Positions 43,111 to 52,993 of a DNA stretch of 64,000 bases are shown piece after piece. Made by a program: the position numbers and the translations under genes. The notes beneath the pieces are model-generated. The model made no database searches. It was not told where the DNA came from and saw nothing but the letters and a program-made list of their open reading frames with translations. Each line of letters opens with the position of its first letter. Position 1 is the first letter of the stretch. Location: NCBI RefSeq assembly GCF_001298445.1, contig NZ_CP012036.1, positions 1,739,263-1,803,262 of the forward strand. Direction: 5' to 3'. The stretch comes from Nostoc piscinale CENA21. Lineage in GTDB: Bacteria; Cyanobacteriota; Cyanobacteriia; Cyanobacteriales; Nostocaceae.

Positions 43111-43404
43111 AAAAAACTTCCAGTTAGTGATAGTAAATTTTTTTTTAACAATTTCTATATTGTGATTGTAACTCCTTTATACGGTGGAGAATACACTAGC
43201 AATGATTCGATAACATGGCCTAGCCTCTACCTTTAAAATTGGGGTTCAGCGAAAGTGCAATCATAGTTAAAAAGTCGTAGTCAAGGGGATAGGGAGATTC
43301 ACAAAGAATAAATTCATAGTGCTGAGGTAACTAAGGACAAGTGACCCTTGACCTTTGACCATTGACTGATAAATTAATCAAAAGCGGATAAGGATTTCAA
43401 AATC

Positions 43405-44463
43405 ATGGGCAATTTTAGGCGCGTACCCGTTGGGATTGTTGGCGCGTCAGGCTATGGTGGAGTACAACTAGTTCGATTACTGATGGAACATCCAGAGGTA
43501 GAGCTAGTTTATTTAGGCGGTGAAAGCAGTGCGGGCAAATCTTTTGGGGATTTGTACCCACATTTGGCTCATACAGTGAATTTGCCAATCGAGGCGGTAG
43601 AGCCAGAGGTAATTGCTCATCGCTGTGAAGTTGTGTTTTTGTCTCTGCCAAATGGTCTGGCTTGCCAAATTACACCGCAATTATTAGAAAAAGGTTGTAA
43701 GGTACTGGATCTGAGTGCGGATTATCGGTTTAATGATTTGGCAACTTACACCAGTTGGTATGGACAAGAAAGAAGCGATCGCACTGCGGCGGCGACGGCA
43801 GTTTATGGTTTACCGGAACTGTACCGCGATCGCATTGCCGAAGCCCAATTAATTGGTTGTCCTGGCTGTTACCCCACTGCCAGCTTGTTGGCATTGTCAC
43901 CACTGTTAAAGCAAGGCTTAATTGTGCCAGAAACCGCCATTATCGATGCCAAGTCTGGCACATCTGGCGGTGGACGACAAGCAAAAGTCAATTTATTACT
44001 AGCAGAAGCCGATAATTCCCTAGCTGCTTATGGTGTTGTGCGTCACCGTCATACCCCAGAAATTGAGCAGATTTGTAGCGAATTAGCCGGTCATGAAGTG
44101 ACTGTACAATTTACACCCCATCTTATACCAATGGTGCGCGGCATTTTGGCGACTGTCTACGCTACACTGCGCGACCCCGGCTTGGGCAGAGATGATTTAA
44201 TTACAATTTACAACGCTTTTTACCGTAATTCTCCTTGGGTAAAAATCTGCGAAAGTGGTGTTTATCCCCAAACTAAGTGGGCTTGCGGCAGCAACCTTTG
44301 TTACATCGGTGTAGAAGCTGACCCGCGTACAGGTCGGATAATTGTGATGTCAGCAATTGACAACCTAATTAAAGGCCAAGCGGGTCAAGCAATTCAGTGT
44401 TTGAACTTAATGATGGGTTGGGATGAAACCTTGGGGTTGCCCAAGTTGGGATTCTATCCTTGA
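43405..44463 (+). CDS. argC: N-acetyl-gamma-glutamyl-phosphate reductase
   Basis: A 352-residue enzyme that reduces N-acetyl-glutamyl phosphate in arginine synthesis. The NADP-binding motif is VGIVGASGYGG at the start, the active-site Cys is in GCPGCYPTA, and a catalytic His lies in TPHLIPMVRG. Length is normal. AAGGA is about 11 bases before ATG 43405. The downstream gene eno is convergent. argD, another step of this pathway, is found at 50240-51562. Confidence 0.96.
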   Translation: MGNFRRVPVGIVGASGYGGVQLVRLLMEHPEVELVYLGGESSAGKSFGDLYPHLAHTVNLPIEAVEPEVIAHRCEVVFLSLPNGLACQITPQLLEKGCKVLDLSADYRFNDLATYTSWYGQERSDRTAAATAVYGLPELYRDRIAEAQLIGCPGCYPTASLLALSPLLKQGLIVPETAIIDAKSGTSGGGRQAKVNLLLAEADNSLAAYGVVRHRHTPEIEQICSELAGHEVTVQFTPHLIPMVRGILATVYATLRDPGLGRDDLITIYNAFYRNSPWVKICESGVYPQTKWACGSNLCYIGVEADPRTGRIIVMSAIDNLIKGQAGQAIQCLNLMMGWDETLGLPKLGFYP

Positions 44464-44523
44464 AGTATGAAGTATGAAGTATGAAGTAATAAATTTCATA
44501 CTTCACACTTCTGACTTCAGACT
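44461..44523. repeat. STRR (TGAAGTA)n between argC and eno
   Basis: Four direct heptamers TGAAGTA (44461-44488) followed by the inverse, CATACTTCACACTTC, so a hairpin can form between convergent genes. The first unit overlaps the argC stop codon. Confidence 0.8.
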
Positions 44524-45801
44524 TTATTTCACCGTACCAGCATAAATGGCGCGATCGCCTAATTCATCTTCAATTCTCAGTAAGCGGTTGTACTTGGCTA
44601 CACGTTCGCTCCGACACAGAGAACCTGTTTTAATTTGACCAGCGCGGGTAGCGACTGCTAGGTCAGCAATTGTTGTATCTTCGGTTTCACCGGAACGATG
44701 GCTGATCACTGACCGAAAACCGTTGCGAGTTGCCATGTCAATTGTTTCTAAGGTTTCGGTCAAAGAACCAATTTGGTTGAGTTTAATCAACACAGCGTTA
44801 CCAGCTTTGGCTTCGATACCTTTTTTCAAACGAGTAGCATTAGTTACAAATAAGTCATCTCCTACCAACTGTACCCGTGAGCCTAATTTCTGGGTAAGCA
44901 ATTGCCAGTTAGACCAATCTTCTTCGTGTAAACCATCTTCAATTGACACGATTGGGTATTGGTCAACTAATTGTCCTAAATAATCAATGAACTCAGCAGG
45001 AGAGTGGGGTTTACCATCGTAAACATACTGACCATCTTTGTAAAATTCGCTGGCTGCCACATCTAACGCCAAAGCAACTTGTTCCCCTGGCTTATAACCT
45101 GCTTTTTCAATCGCCGCCACCAGCAATTCTAAAGCTACTTGGTTCGACTCTAGGTTAGGCGCAAAACCGCCTTCATCACCCACACCAGTCAGCAAGCCTT
45201 TGTCATCCAAAACTTTGCTGAGAGTAGCAAATACTTCTGCACCCCAACGTAAAGCCTCTTTAAAAGAAGACGCACCAATGGGGACAATCATAAACTCTTG
45301 AAAATCCACGTTGTTAGCTGCGTGTGCGCCACCATTAATCACATTCATCAATGGGACTGGTAATAAATTCGCCAAAGGCCCGCCTAAATAGCGATAAAGG
45401 GGGATACCCAAAGATTCCGCCCCGGCTTTAGCTGCTGCGAGGGAAACAGCCAAAATCGCATTTGCGCCTAAATTGGCTTTGTTAGGTGAACCATCCACCG
45501 CTATCATTGTGCGATCGATTAATTCTTGGTTCAACGCATCCAAATTTAACAACTTGGGAGTTAAGATTTCTTTGACGTTTTGTACTGCCTTGAGAACACC
45601 TTTACCGCCATAGCGGCTTTTATCATTGTCCCGTAGTTCGTGAGCTTCAAAAGTTCCTGTAGAGGCTCCACTGGGAACCTGCGCTAGTCCCACAGCACCA
45701 TTTAGCAAATGCACCTCGGCTTCAACTGTGGGTCTACCCCGTGAATCGAGAATTTCCCGTGCCACAATTGCCTCAATGGCTGTATCTACAATGTTACTCA
45801 T
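44524..45801 (-). CDS. eno: Enolase
   Basis: A 425-residue glycolytic enzyme converting 2-phosphoglycerate to phosphoenolpyruvate. It shows the N-terminal ILDSRGRPTVEAEV, the metal-ligand Asp and Glu in VALALDVAASEF and VSIEDGLHEEDW, VGDDLFVTN, the catalytic Lys in VLIKLNQIGSLTE and the signature SHRSGETEDTTIADLAVA. It is close to full family length. ATG at 45801 begins MSNIVDTAIEAIVARE. Confidence 0.97.
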   Translation of the reverse strand: MSNIVDTAIEAIVAREILDSRGRPTVEAEVHLLNGAVGLAQVPSGASTGTFEAHELRDNDKSRYGGKGVLKAVQNVKEILTPKLLNLDALNQELIDRTMIAVDGSPNKANLGANAILAVSLAAAKAGAESLGIPLYRYLGGPLANLLPVPLMNVINGGAHAANNVDFQEFMIVPIGASSFKEALRWGAEVFATLSKVLDDKGLLTGVGDEGGFAPNLESNQVALELLVAAIEKAGYKPGEQVALALDVAASEFYKDGQYVYDGKPHSPAEFIDYLGQLVDQYPIVSIEDGLHEEDWSNWQLLTQKLGSRVQLVGDDLFVTNATRLKKGIEAKAGNAVLIKLNQIGSLTETLETIDMATRNGFRSVISHRSGETEDTTIADLAVATRAGQIKTGSLCRSERVAKYNRLLRIEDELGDRAIYAGTVK

Positions 45802-46284
45802 CTGTGCTTTGTCCTTTATTCGAGTGCGTTCTTAGAGTTGAGCGCCTTAAGTCCAGTGGATTAACCTAATCGTTAGCATAGGCTGTTCAGCGACCTGATG
45901 GGCTGAGATTAAAGAAGATTTCCAGATATAGCAGAAGGCAGTGGTTCGACTTCGCTCACCAACTAGGCAGGAGGTAAAAATTTTACTATTGCTGGCATTC
46001 AAGCTTTCAAAATGTCCTACCTATTTAACTACAGCTATTTTTGGTAAATCCCTTTAGGATATGCGAACTTTGGATTTTGGATTATTTCTGAGTCAAAAGT
46101 CAACAGTAAGCTATGTAGAGTGCTGAGTTGAAAGTGCTGAGTAAACAATTCTTCCCCTGCACCCTTGCCCCCTTCACCCTGCCCCCTGCCTCTTCTTCCG
46201 GCAGAAGTTTTTCGATGAAAGCGATCGCTCTTGCTGCCAACAATGATAATTTTAAGGATTGGGAACCCTTAAAAATCGAAGTTT
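45802..46284. other. Spacer between eno and chlM promoters
   Basis: About 480 bp of divergent spacer. It holds an STRR-like CACCCTGCCCCCTGCCTCTT near 46176-46193 and a HIP1 site at 46221-46228. No coding region is apparent. Confidence 0.45.
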
Positions 46285-46971
46285 ATGAACGCAGCCGACG
46301 ATAAAACGATTGTTCGTGAGTATTTCAATTCCACAGGGTTTGACCGATGGAAGCGGATTTATGGTGATGGTGAAGTCAACAAAGTCCAGCTAGACATCCG
46401 CTATGGTCATCAACAAACCGTGGATAAAGTTATCGGCTGGCTGAAAAATGATGGCAATTTATCTGAGCTATCAATCTGTGATGCTGGCTGCGGTGTAGGT
46501 AGCCTGAGCATTCCCTTGGCAACTGAAGGGGCTAAGGTTTTTGCCAGCGATATTTCTGAAAAAATGGTGGAAGAAGGCAAACAAAGAGCTATACAAGCTT
46601 TAGGAAACGCCTCCAACCCAACTTTTGCTGTCCAAGATTTAGAATCTTTGACAGGCAATTACCACACCGTAATTTGCTTGGATGTGCTTATCCACTACCC
46701 CCAAGACAAAGCTGATGAAATGATTTCTCACCTTTGTTCTTTAGCAGAATCACGGATAATCATCAGTTTTGCCCCTAAAACTTGCGCTCTCAGTTTACTC
46801 AAAAAAATTGGTAGTTTCTTTCCCGGTGCAAGCAAAACAACTCGCGCTTATCTGCACCGTGAAGCTGATGTAGTCAAGATTATCGAAAAGAATGGCTTTA
46901 CAGTCCAGCGCCAAGAAATGACTAAAACTCGCTTCTATTTCTCTCGCTTACTGGAAGCGACACGCAAGTAA
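46285..46971 (+). CDS. chlM: Mg-protoporphyrin IX methyltransferase
   Basis: A 228-residue AdoMet-dependent enzyme that methylates Mg-protoporphyrin IX in chlorophyll synthesis, probably associated with the thylakoid. The AdoMet site is ICDAGCGVGSLSIPLA (about 62-77) and the acidic loop FASDISEKM. A further conserved block is VICLDVLIHYP with the substrate-side FSFAP-type stretch IISFAPKT. Length matches the family. ATG 46285 begins MNAADDKTIVREYFN, the conserved N-terminus. Confidence 0.95.
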   Translation: MNAADDKTIVREYFNSTGFDRWKRIYGDGEVNKVQLDIRYGHQQTVDKVIGWLKNDGNLSELSICDAGCGVGSLSIPLATEGAKVFASDISEKMVEEGKQRAIQALGNASNPTFAVQDLESLTGNYHTVICLDVLIHYPQDKADEMISHLCSLAESRIIISFAPKTCALSLLKKIGSFFPGASKTTRAYLHREADVVKIIEKNGFTVQRQEMTKTRFYFSRLLEATRK

Positions 46972-47337
46972 GTGCTGAGTCCCCGAATTTTGCTCAACGC
47001 TGGGAACCCACCCACGCAAGTTCTCGCTGAGTGCTGTACACTTTATGGGGGCTAAAAGAGTTGAAATCTTTGCTTTCTATGTTGGAGACAGCATAAATCA
47101 GTGAGCAGTCAACAGTTATCAGTTTCTTTGAAGACTGATGACTGTTAAATTGAGGTAAGAATTCAGCACCCAGGAGTCAGAAGTCAGAATGAATAAGTAT
47201 ATATTAGGATTAATAAATTGATGTATCAAATATTTCTCCTGTTTTTTAACAATTCTGACTCCTGAATTCTGACTCCTGAATACTTACAAATTGAGAATAC
47301 CAATATTCAGATCATTCTATTCGCTAATTTCTGAAAA
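46972..47337. repeat. Repeat-containing spacer between chlM and glcD
   Basis: No gene. At 46987-47023 there is TTTTGCTCAACGCTGGGAAC, a relative of the repeat near 19465. STRR-like TTCTGACTCCTGAATTCTG lies near 47259-47279. Confidence 0.45.
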
Positions 47338-48811
47338 CTAATATCTTTCCACGCCTTCAAACTGCTTGTGATTCATAGCATTTGCAGCTTCGCCACAGGT
47401 GCGGGGTGTGGGGAAAATTTTGTCGGGGTTGGCTAAACCTTGGGGATTAAATACCTGCCTTACCCATTGCATTGTTTCTAAATCGATGCTGTTAAACATT
47501 TCTGGCATATAACATTTTTTTATCTGAACCAATGCCATGTTCACCAGAAAGACTACCACCCACTTTTACACAAAGCTTGAGAATTTCTCCGCCCAATTCT
47601 TCAACTTTTTCTAATGCACCAGGGACAGAATTATCATAAAGCACTAATGGGTGGAGATTACCATCACCAGCATGAAAAACATTAGCAATTTTATAACCAA
47701 ATTTTTGACTTAAGTTTTCAATTTCTTGCAAAACATAAGGCAATTGTGTACGGGGAATCACGCCATCCTGCACATAATAATCGGGGCTTAAATGTCCAGC
47801 GGCAGCAAAGGCCGCTTTTCTTCCTTTCCACAATTTTAAGCGGGTTTCTGGGTCACTTGCCGAGGTGACATTCCGCGCACCATTTTGTTGACAAATTTCG
47901 GTAATTCTTTGTTTTAAAACTGCAACTTCTACTTCTAAACCATCTATTTCTACTAGCAGAATAGCAGTCGCATCTCGCGGATAACAATTAGTTGCAACAA
48001 CATCCTCAACAGCATTGATGCTGAGGTTATCCATCATTTCCATGCCACCAGGAATTATCCCGGCGCTGATGATATCAGAAACACTAGCCCCCGCAGCTTC
48101 TACACTCGTAAAGTCTGCCAATAATACACAAATTGATTCGGCACTTTTGAGAATTCTGAGGGTAATTTCTGTGGCGATTCCTAACGTACCTTCAGAACCA
48201 ACAAATATACCTGTTAAATCATATCCTGGTGTTTCGGGGATTTGTCCGCCTAAATCAACAATTTCTCCTTCTGGGGTGACAATTTTTAACCCAAAAACGT
48301 GATTGGTGGTGACACCATATTTTAAACAATGCACCCCACCAGAGTTTTCAGCGACATTACCGCCAATTGAACAGATAATTTGACTGGAAGGATCTGGCGC
48401 ATAATAAAATCCGGCACCACTAACAGTTTGCGTTACCCAACTATTAATTACTCCTGGCTGTACAACTATGCGTTGGTTTTCTAAATCAACGCTGAGGATT
48501 TGCCGCATTAAGGAGGTGACAATCAATACAGAATCTTCTAATGGTAAAGCACCGCCAGATAAACCTGTACCGGAACCCCGTGCGATAAAAGGTACAGAAT
48601 ACTGATTACAGATTTTAACCACCGCCGCGACTTGTTCTGTGGTTCTGGGTAATACAGCCACAGCCGGACGTTGACGATAGCTAGTCAAACCATCACACTC
48701 GTATGTAATCAATTCTTCGCGGCGTTGAACTACACCATTTTTACCAAGGACAGCCTCAAATGCTTTGATAATAGGTTGCCAGTTACGCTGTTGTTTATTT
48801 TGGGTAAGCAT
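47338..48811 (-). pseudogene. glcD: Glycolate oxidase subunit GlcD, frameshifted at a homopolymer
   Basis: The FAD-linked dehydrogenase that oxidises photorespiratory glycolate. The long ORF (47492-48811) holds the FAD-binding PCMH domain (RGSGTGLSGGALP, IGGNVAENSGGVHC, YGVTTNHV) and most of the C-terminal domain up to SLSGEHGIGSDKK. The natural end, YMPEMFNSIDLETMQWVRQ and VFNPQGLANPDKIFPT, is in another frame (47338-47559). The break is a T7 run on the plus strand (47515-47521); with six bases the frames join as GSDKKCYMPEMF. The gene is expected to be needed under oxygenic photosynthesis, so slippage or an assembly error is at least as likely as true loss. Confidence 0.9.
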
Positions 48812-48942
48812 AGGGTTTTAGGTAGATGACTCTGTAGAAGGCAGGAGGCAGGAGAAATTTATATGAGTATTATTTTTGCCAGGATAGCAGTTTAGGGGAA
48901 GAAAATAGCGATCGCTCTCCCAAATTGCACCTCTGTCACCTA

Positions 48943-50007
48943 TCACTGATTCTTCGGCTTGCGTAATATTTGCGAACCAATTGGAATCAGAACTTGGTTG
49001 AGACTGCGTAACTGTTCGGCTGTCCCCATACAAATCAGGGTATCTCCTGGCATTAGGACAGTATCACCAGTGGGGCCACCGATCAGATTACCATCAACGC
49101 GGCGAATGGCTAAGACTAATGCACCAGTTTGCGATCGCAGTTTGGCTTTTTGCAAGGTTTGTCCAACAAAGGGAGATAAGCTCGAATCAAGTAAAAATTC
49201 TTCCATATACAACTGTCGGTCTGCACCCGAAAGAATGCCATCGACAAAGTCTAATACTTGCGGTCTTAATGCGGCTGCGGCCATTCGTTTTCCCCCAGTA
49301 ATGTATGGTGAAATTACGGCATCTGCCCCACCACGCTGTAGTTTTTGCAACGCTTCTTCTGTACTAGCGCGAGCGATCGCCCGAATATCTGGATTTAATG
49401 TTTTTGCTGATAATACTGTATATAAGTTTTCTGCATCCGAAGGTAGGGCAGCAACTATACAAATCGCTCTTTCAATCCCCACATGGAACAGCGTATCATC
49501 TAAAGTAGCATCTCCTTGGTATACTATATAACCTTCTCCTTGCGCTCTTTGCACAGATTCTAGCTCCGAATCTATGACCACAAAAGGTACGCCTTCCGCC
49601 CGAAATTCTCTGGCAATTTGCCGACCAGTGCGACTAAATCCACAAATAATATAATGTTCTGTCAAGGATTCCATTAAGCGCCTCTGTTGTCGTAGCCGAA
49701 TTCCTTCTTGAAAGTAGCCTTCGATGATGGCTTCTGTAAATCGATTAACTATGTAACCAATATTAACTACGCCCAACAAAATTAGGGCAATGGTAAACAA
49801 GCGTCCTCGGCTGCCTAGTGGCTGTGTTTCGCCATATCCCACCGTAGCTAAGGTAATTACTGTCATGTAAGCGGCATTTTCCCATGACCAACCCTCTACA
49901 AATCTGTACCATAAAGTGCCAATCAGGAGAACACCACCAAGAGCGATCGCTCCTGCCATTAGCTCTTTTTGAATACGTTGATATTTTCTCTCAAGAGTGG
50001 AATACAT
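48943..50007 (-). CDS. Potassium channel with RCK domains
   Basis: A 354-residue 2TM K+ channel. Two membrane helices (about 17-38 and 72-92) flank the selectivity filter ATVGYGE, preceded by a pore helix. The cytosolic part has a TrkA-N (Rossmann) domain starting HYIICGFSRTGRQIARE and a TrkA-C domain with SQTGALVLAIRR and GDTLICMG. It regulates K+ flux with bound nucleotide, NAD(H) or ATP, by family analogy. ATG 50007 begins MYSTLERKYQ. The gene is separate from glcD by about 130 bp. A small overlapping ORF near its 3' end is not a gene. Confidence 0.9.
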   Translation of the reverse strand: MYSTLERKYQRIQKELMAGAIALGGVLLIGTLWYRFVEGWSWENAAYMTVITLATVGYGETQPLGSRGRLFTIALILLGVVNIGYIVNRFTEAIIEGYFQEGIRLRQQRRLMESLTEHYIICGFSRTGRQIAREFRAEGVPFVVIDSELESVQRAQGEGYIVYQGDATLDDTLFHVGIERAICIVAALPSDAENLYTVLSAKTLNPDIRAIARASTEEALQKLQRGGADAVISPYITGGKRMAAAALRPQVLDFVDGILSGADRQLYMEEFLLDSSLSPFVGQTLQKAKLRSQTGALVLAIRRVDGNLIGGPTGDTVLMPGDTLICMGTAEQLRSLNQVLIPIGSQILRKPKNQ

Positions 50008-50010
50008 GGT

Positions 50011-50046
50011 TTAACAGTTAACAGTTAACAGTTAACAGTTAACAGT
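50011..50046. repeat. STRR, five TTAACAG heptamers
   Basis: Perfect tandem heptamer units TTAACAG repeated five times, immediately upstream of the K+ channel gene start (which is on the other strand). Each unit is half of the palindrome GTTAAC, so slippage and pairing can both occur. Confidence 0.9.
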
Positions 50047-50239
50047 AAAATCCCTGGGCGAAAAGGCGCACCAATTGGTTAACAGCGTTGGTGGCGGTCT
50101 AAATTACCTGCCATCCGCCTGATAACTGATCACTGATAACTGATGACTGATTTAAGGATATTTAAGCGTTAGCCTAAAAGAAATCATGATTTGCGATCAA
50201 TCACAAGAAATTTTTTAACAATTTCGAGGAAACTAGTAA

Positions 50240-51562
50240 GTGAGTGTAGAATTAAAAAATTTTCAGGAGGAGCGGTTAGTGAGCTTACAAACTCTAGTTG
50301 AAGAAGCCAGCATCCCCCCAGCATCAGGTTCAGTGTCATCTATTCCTTTTGATTCGGATAGTTTTAACGAAGCCGTGATGTCAACTTATGGTCGGTTTCC
50401 TTTAGCCTTAGAAAAAGGTGCAGGATGCCGCGTTTGGGATACACAGGGGCGGGAATACCTAGATTTCGTGGCGGGGATTGCCACTTGCACCCTAGGACAC
50501 GCCCACCCAGCAATGGTTGAAGCTGTGACACGCCAAATTCAAAAGCTGCATCATGTTTCTAATTTGTACTACATTCCCGAACAAGGGGAATTAGCCAAAT
50601 GGATTATCCAACATTCCTGTGCCGATCGCGTATTTTTCTGTAACTCTGGAGCCGAGGCGAATGAAGCGGCGATTAAACTAGCACGTAAATATGCCCATAC
50701 AGTTCTAGATATAGAAAAGCCAATTATTTTAACGGCGAATGCTAGTTTCCACGGGCGGACTTTAGCAACGATTACCGCCACCGGACAACCCAAGTATCAA
50801 AAATACTTTGATCCCTTGGTTCCAGGTTTCCATTACGTGCCTTATAACGATATTACTGCCATCGAAACAGCCATTAGTGAGTTAGATGAAGGTGATTATC
50901 GCGTTGCGGCGATTTTATTAGAACCATTACAAGGAGAAGGCGGCGTACGTCCTGGTGATGTGGCTTACTTCCAAAAACTGCGGCAGATTTGTGATGAAAC
51001 CGGCATTTTATTGATTTTTGATGAAGTGCAAGTCGGTATGGGACGCAGTGGTCATTTATGGGGTTATGAACATCTCGGTGTGGAACCAGATATCTTTACC
51101 AGCGCCAAAGGTTTAGGCGGTGGTATTCCCATTGGCGCAATGATGAGTAAAAAATTCTGTGCTGTTTTTCAACCAGGAGAACACGCCAGCACTTTTGGTG
51201 GGAATCCCTTTGTTTGTGGTGTGGCGCTGAGTGTTTGCCAAACCTTGGAAAAAGAAAATATTTTGCAGAACGTCTGTGAGAGGGGAGAACAGTTACGTAC
51301 TGGATTAAAAGCGATCGCGGCTAAATATCCTCAATATATTTCTGAAGTGCGGGGTTGGGGCTTAATCAATGGGATGGAGTTAGCTGCTGACATTTCTCTA
51401 ACTGCTGGTGAAGTTGTCAATGCCGCCATTAGTGAAGGTTTATTACTTGTCCCCGCCGGGCCAAAAGTGGTGCGCTTTGTCCCACCATTAATTGTCAGCC
51501 AGGCGGAAGTTGACCAAGCTTTGCAAGCTGTGGATAAAGTACTAGCCAAAATTACTGGTTAA
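50240..51562 (+). CDS. argD: Acetylornithine aminotransferase
   Basis: A 440-residue PLP enzyme of class III. It makes N-acetylornithine in arginine synthesis. FCNSGAEANEAAIKLARKYA binds the PLP phosphate, IFDEVQVGMGRSG holds the Asp that contacts the pyridine nitrogen, and TSAKGLGGGIPIG carries the PLP-binding Lys. The first 45 residues extend before the conserved core, which starts at NEAVMSTYGRFPLAL. The GTG at 50240 has GAGGAA about nine bases before it; a later start at Met near residue 46 is possible. It is not in an operon with argC. Confidence 0.93.
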   Translation: MSVELKNFQEERLVSLQTLVEEASIPPASGSVSSIPFDSDSFNEAVMSTYGRFPLALEKGAGCRVWDTQGREYLDFVAGIATCTLGHAHPAMVEAVTRQIQKLHHVSNLYYIPEQGELAKWIIQHSCADRVFFCNSGAEANEAAIKLARKYAHTVLDIEKPIILTANASFHGRTLATITATGQPKYQKYFDPLVPGFHYVPYNDITAIETAISELDEGDYRVAAILLEPLQGEGGVRPGDVAYFQKLRQICDETGILLIFDEVQVGMGRSGHLWGYEHLGVEPDIFTSAKGLGGGIPIGAMMSKKFCAVFQPGEHASTFGGNPFVCGVALSVCQTLEKENILQNVCERGEQLRTGLKAIAAKYPQYISEVRGWGLINGMELAADISLTAGEVVNAAISEGLLLVPAGPKVVRFVPPLIVSQAEVDQALQAVDKVLAKITG

Positions 51563-51677
51563 AAAGGCAAAAGTAAAAAGTCAAAGGTAAAAAGATAATC
51601 CCCATAAATTTAAAATTTAGGGGATTTAGACAATTTTTTCTTGTACCTTTTAATTTTTGACTTTTACCTTTTTACTT

Positions 51678-52241
51678 TTAACCCTGTCCACCAATACCTT
51701 TTTTAAAGGCTGGACGTTCAGACATCCGGTTAATATATTCTCCAACTGCTGGGTAGGCACTGAGGTCTAGTTTCAGCATCATCGGGATGTAAGCGAGAAC
51801 TGATCCCACCGCCACATCCGCAACGGTGAATTCATTACCCAGAATGAAGGGTTGTTGTTGAAAAATCTCATTGAGTGGGGTTAATAAACGGGGTACTTCG
51901 CGTTCTCTGGTTGATTCGTTAAAAATGCCTGATGCTAGGGTAGAGTTAGCAAACAACACCCATTGATAAATTTTCGCCCGTTCTTCTGGCGAACCTGGTA
52001 ATTTGCCATATTTTTCATTCAAATACAGCAAAATCGCCCCAGATTCCCAAAGCTGAAAATCACCATCAACTATTGCGGGAACTTTCCCCATCGGGTTAAT
52101 CTGCAAGTATTCTGGCTGTAAGTGTGCGCCTCCTTGCATATCTAGCTGAACAAACTCGTAGGGAAGTTCTAGTTCTTCGAGATACCATTTGGCGATCGCA
52201 GCCCGACTAAAGGCACCACCGTAAAGTTTTAGCATAATCAC
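51678..52241 (-). CDS. Glutathione S-transferase family protein
   Basis: A 187-residue soluble GST. The thioredoxin-like N-domain starts MLKLYGGAFSRAAIAKWYLEE and has the cis-Pro motif NPMGKVPAIV and the glutathione-binding WESGAILLYL. The all-helical C-domain has NEFTVADVAVGSVL, with the family N-cap/hydrophobic-staple region. The Ser in FSRAAIA may be catalytic. It overlaps nothing; the upstream hypothetical gene ends 6 bases before it, so the two form an operon. The start is ATG at 52241 (MIMLKLYG), with a second Met at position 3. Confidence 0.85.
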   Translation of the reverse strand: MIMLKLYGGAFSRAAIAKWYLEELELPYEFVQLDMQGGAHLQPEYLQINPMGKVPAIVDGDFQLWESGAILLYLNEKYGKLPGSPEERAKIYQWVLFANSTLASGIFNESTREREVPRLLTPLNEIFQQQPFILGNEFTVADVAVGSVLAYIPMMLKLDLSAYPAVGEYINRMSERPAFKKGIGGQG

Positions 52242-52247
52242 TTGTAT

Positions 52248-52712
52248 TTAAAGAACCTTGTGTGTATGTGAATGCTGTTTCACATTGTCTTCTTTAGTGA
52301 CAACTCTGGCAGCATTTAACACGCGTTTACGTTCAGTAGAATACTTGAAATTTGTGTAAGTCGTACCCAAAGGAATTAAATTTTTGCTGCTTTCGCTGCG
52401 TTTATAAGTCCGCGCTGCTGCAAATACTCGTTGGGCAAATTCTTCACCAAACTGTGCTGATGCAGGAAAGCCTGCGGGTAATACCGGCGTTTCACCCTCC
52501 AAAACTGCACCTACAGTTGTGGCACAAGCCAGTTTATAGGAAGTTGGAATATCTTTTATTAATGTTTCTAAAGATGCAGAGGGAATTGGTTCTATAACTT
52601 CAACTTGATGAACTTCCCCATCTTCTTTAATAAAACAGGTTGCCAAGCCAATAACAACATAATCATCGGCAGCTAAATCGGCAGTATTTTGATCAGACAT
52701 TGCGGTTGTCAT
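52248..52712 (-). CDS. Conserved cyanobacterial hypothetical protein
   Basis: A 154-residue protein, no signal peptide or membrane segment. Its sequence (DYVVIGLATCFIKEDGEVHQV, then IPSASLETLIKDIPTSYKLAC, then YTNFKYSTERKRVLNAARVV) has the look of a small conserved cyanobacterial family, but I cannot name it or assign a function. It ends 6 bases before the GST gene, so co-expression is likely. The start MTTAMSDQN has an alternative Met at residue 5. Confidence 0.7.
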   Translation of the reverse strand: MTTAMSDQNTADLAADDYVVIGLATCFIKEDGEVHQVEVIEPIPSASLETLIKDIPTSYKLACATTVGAVLEGETPVLPAGFPASAQFGEEFAQRVFAAARTYKRSESSKNLIPLGTTYTNFKYSTERKRVLNAARVVTKEDNVKQHSHTHKVL

Positions 52713-52993
52713 GAGAAAATTGTCGCAAAACTTTAAAATTGGAAAATGTATAACTGGAGATTGGTAAGTTTAGACCCTAGTGAAGGGAGAAACATAGCAA
52801 CAAAAAACACTAAAAGCGCCTGAAAGTTGCAATGTTTCTTTACCCTTTTCTCCATCTCTCTTGAACGGCTAGTAGGATTCTACCAAGTTGTTGCTCATTT
52901 GCCATTTTCTCCTGTTTACAAATATTCAGAATCTTTTTCTCCCTCTGCTTTTACTGCTAACCCTCATAATTGGATATTTTTTCAATTGGAGTC
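52713..52993. other. Spacer
   Basis: A 281-bp gap between minus-strand genes. I see no gene or clear terminator; it is AT-rich. Confidence 0.35.

Noticed and set aside
43111..43404. FMN riboswitch upstream of ribBA
   Set aside because: None of the conserved RFN element sequences were found in the spacer.
48818..49033. 71-codon minus-strand ORF at the 3' end of the K+ channel gene
   Set aside because: It overlaps the well-supported channel gene in another frame and has no ribosome site.
50011..50046. Possible CRISPR-like tandem array
   Set aside because: The units are directly adjacent 7-mers without spacers, as in STRRs; no cas genes and no repeat-spacer pattern were seen anywhere in the window.
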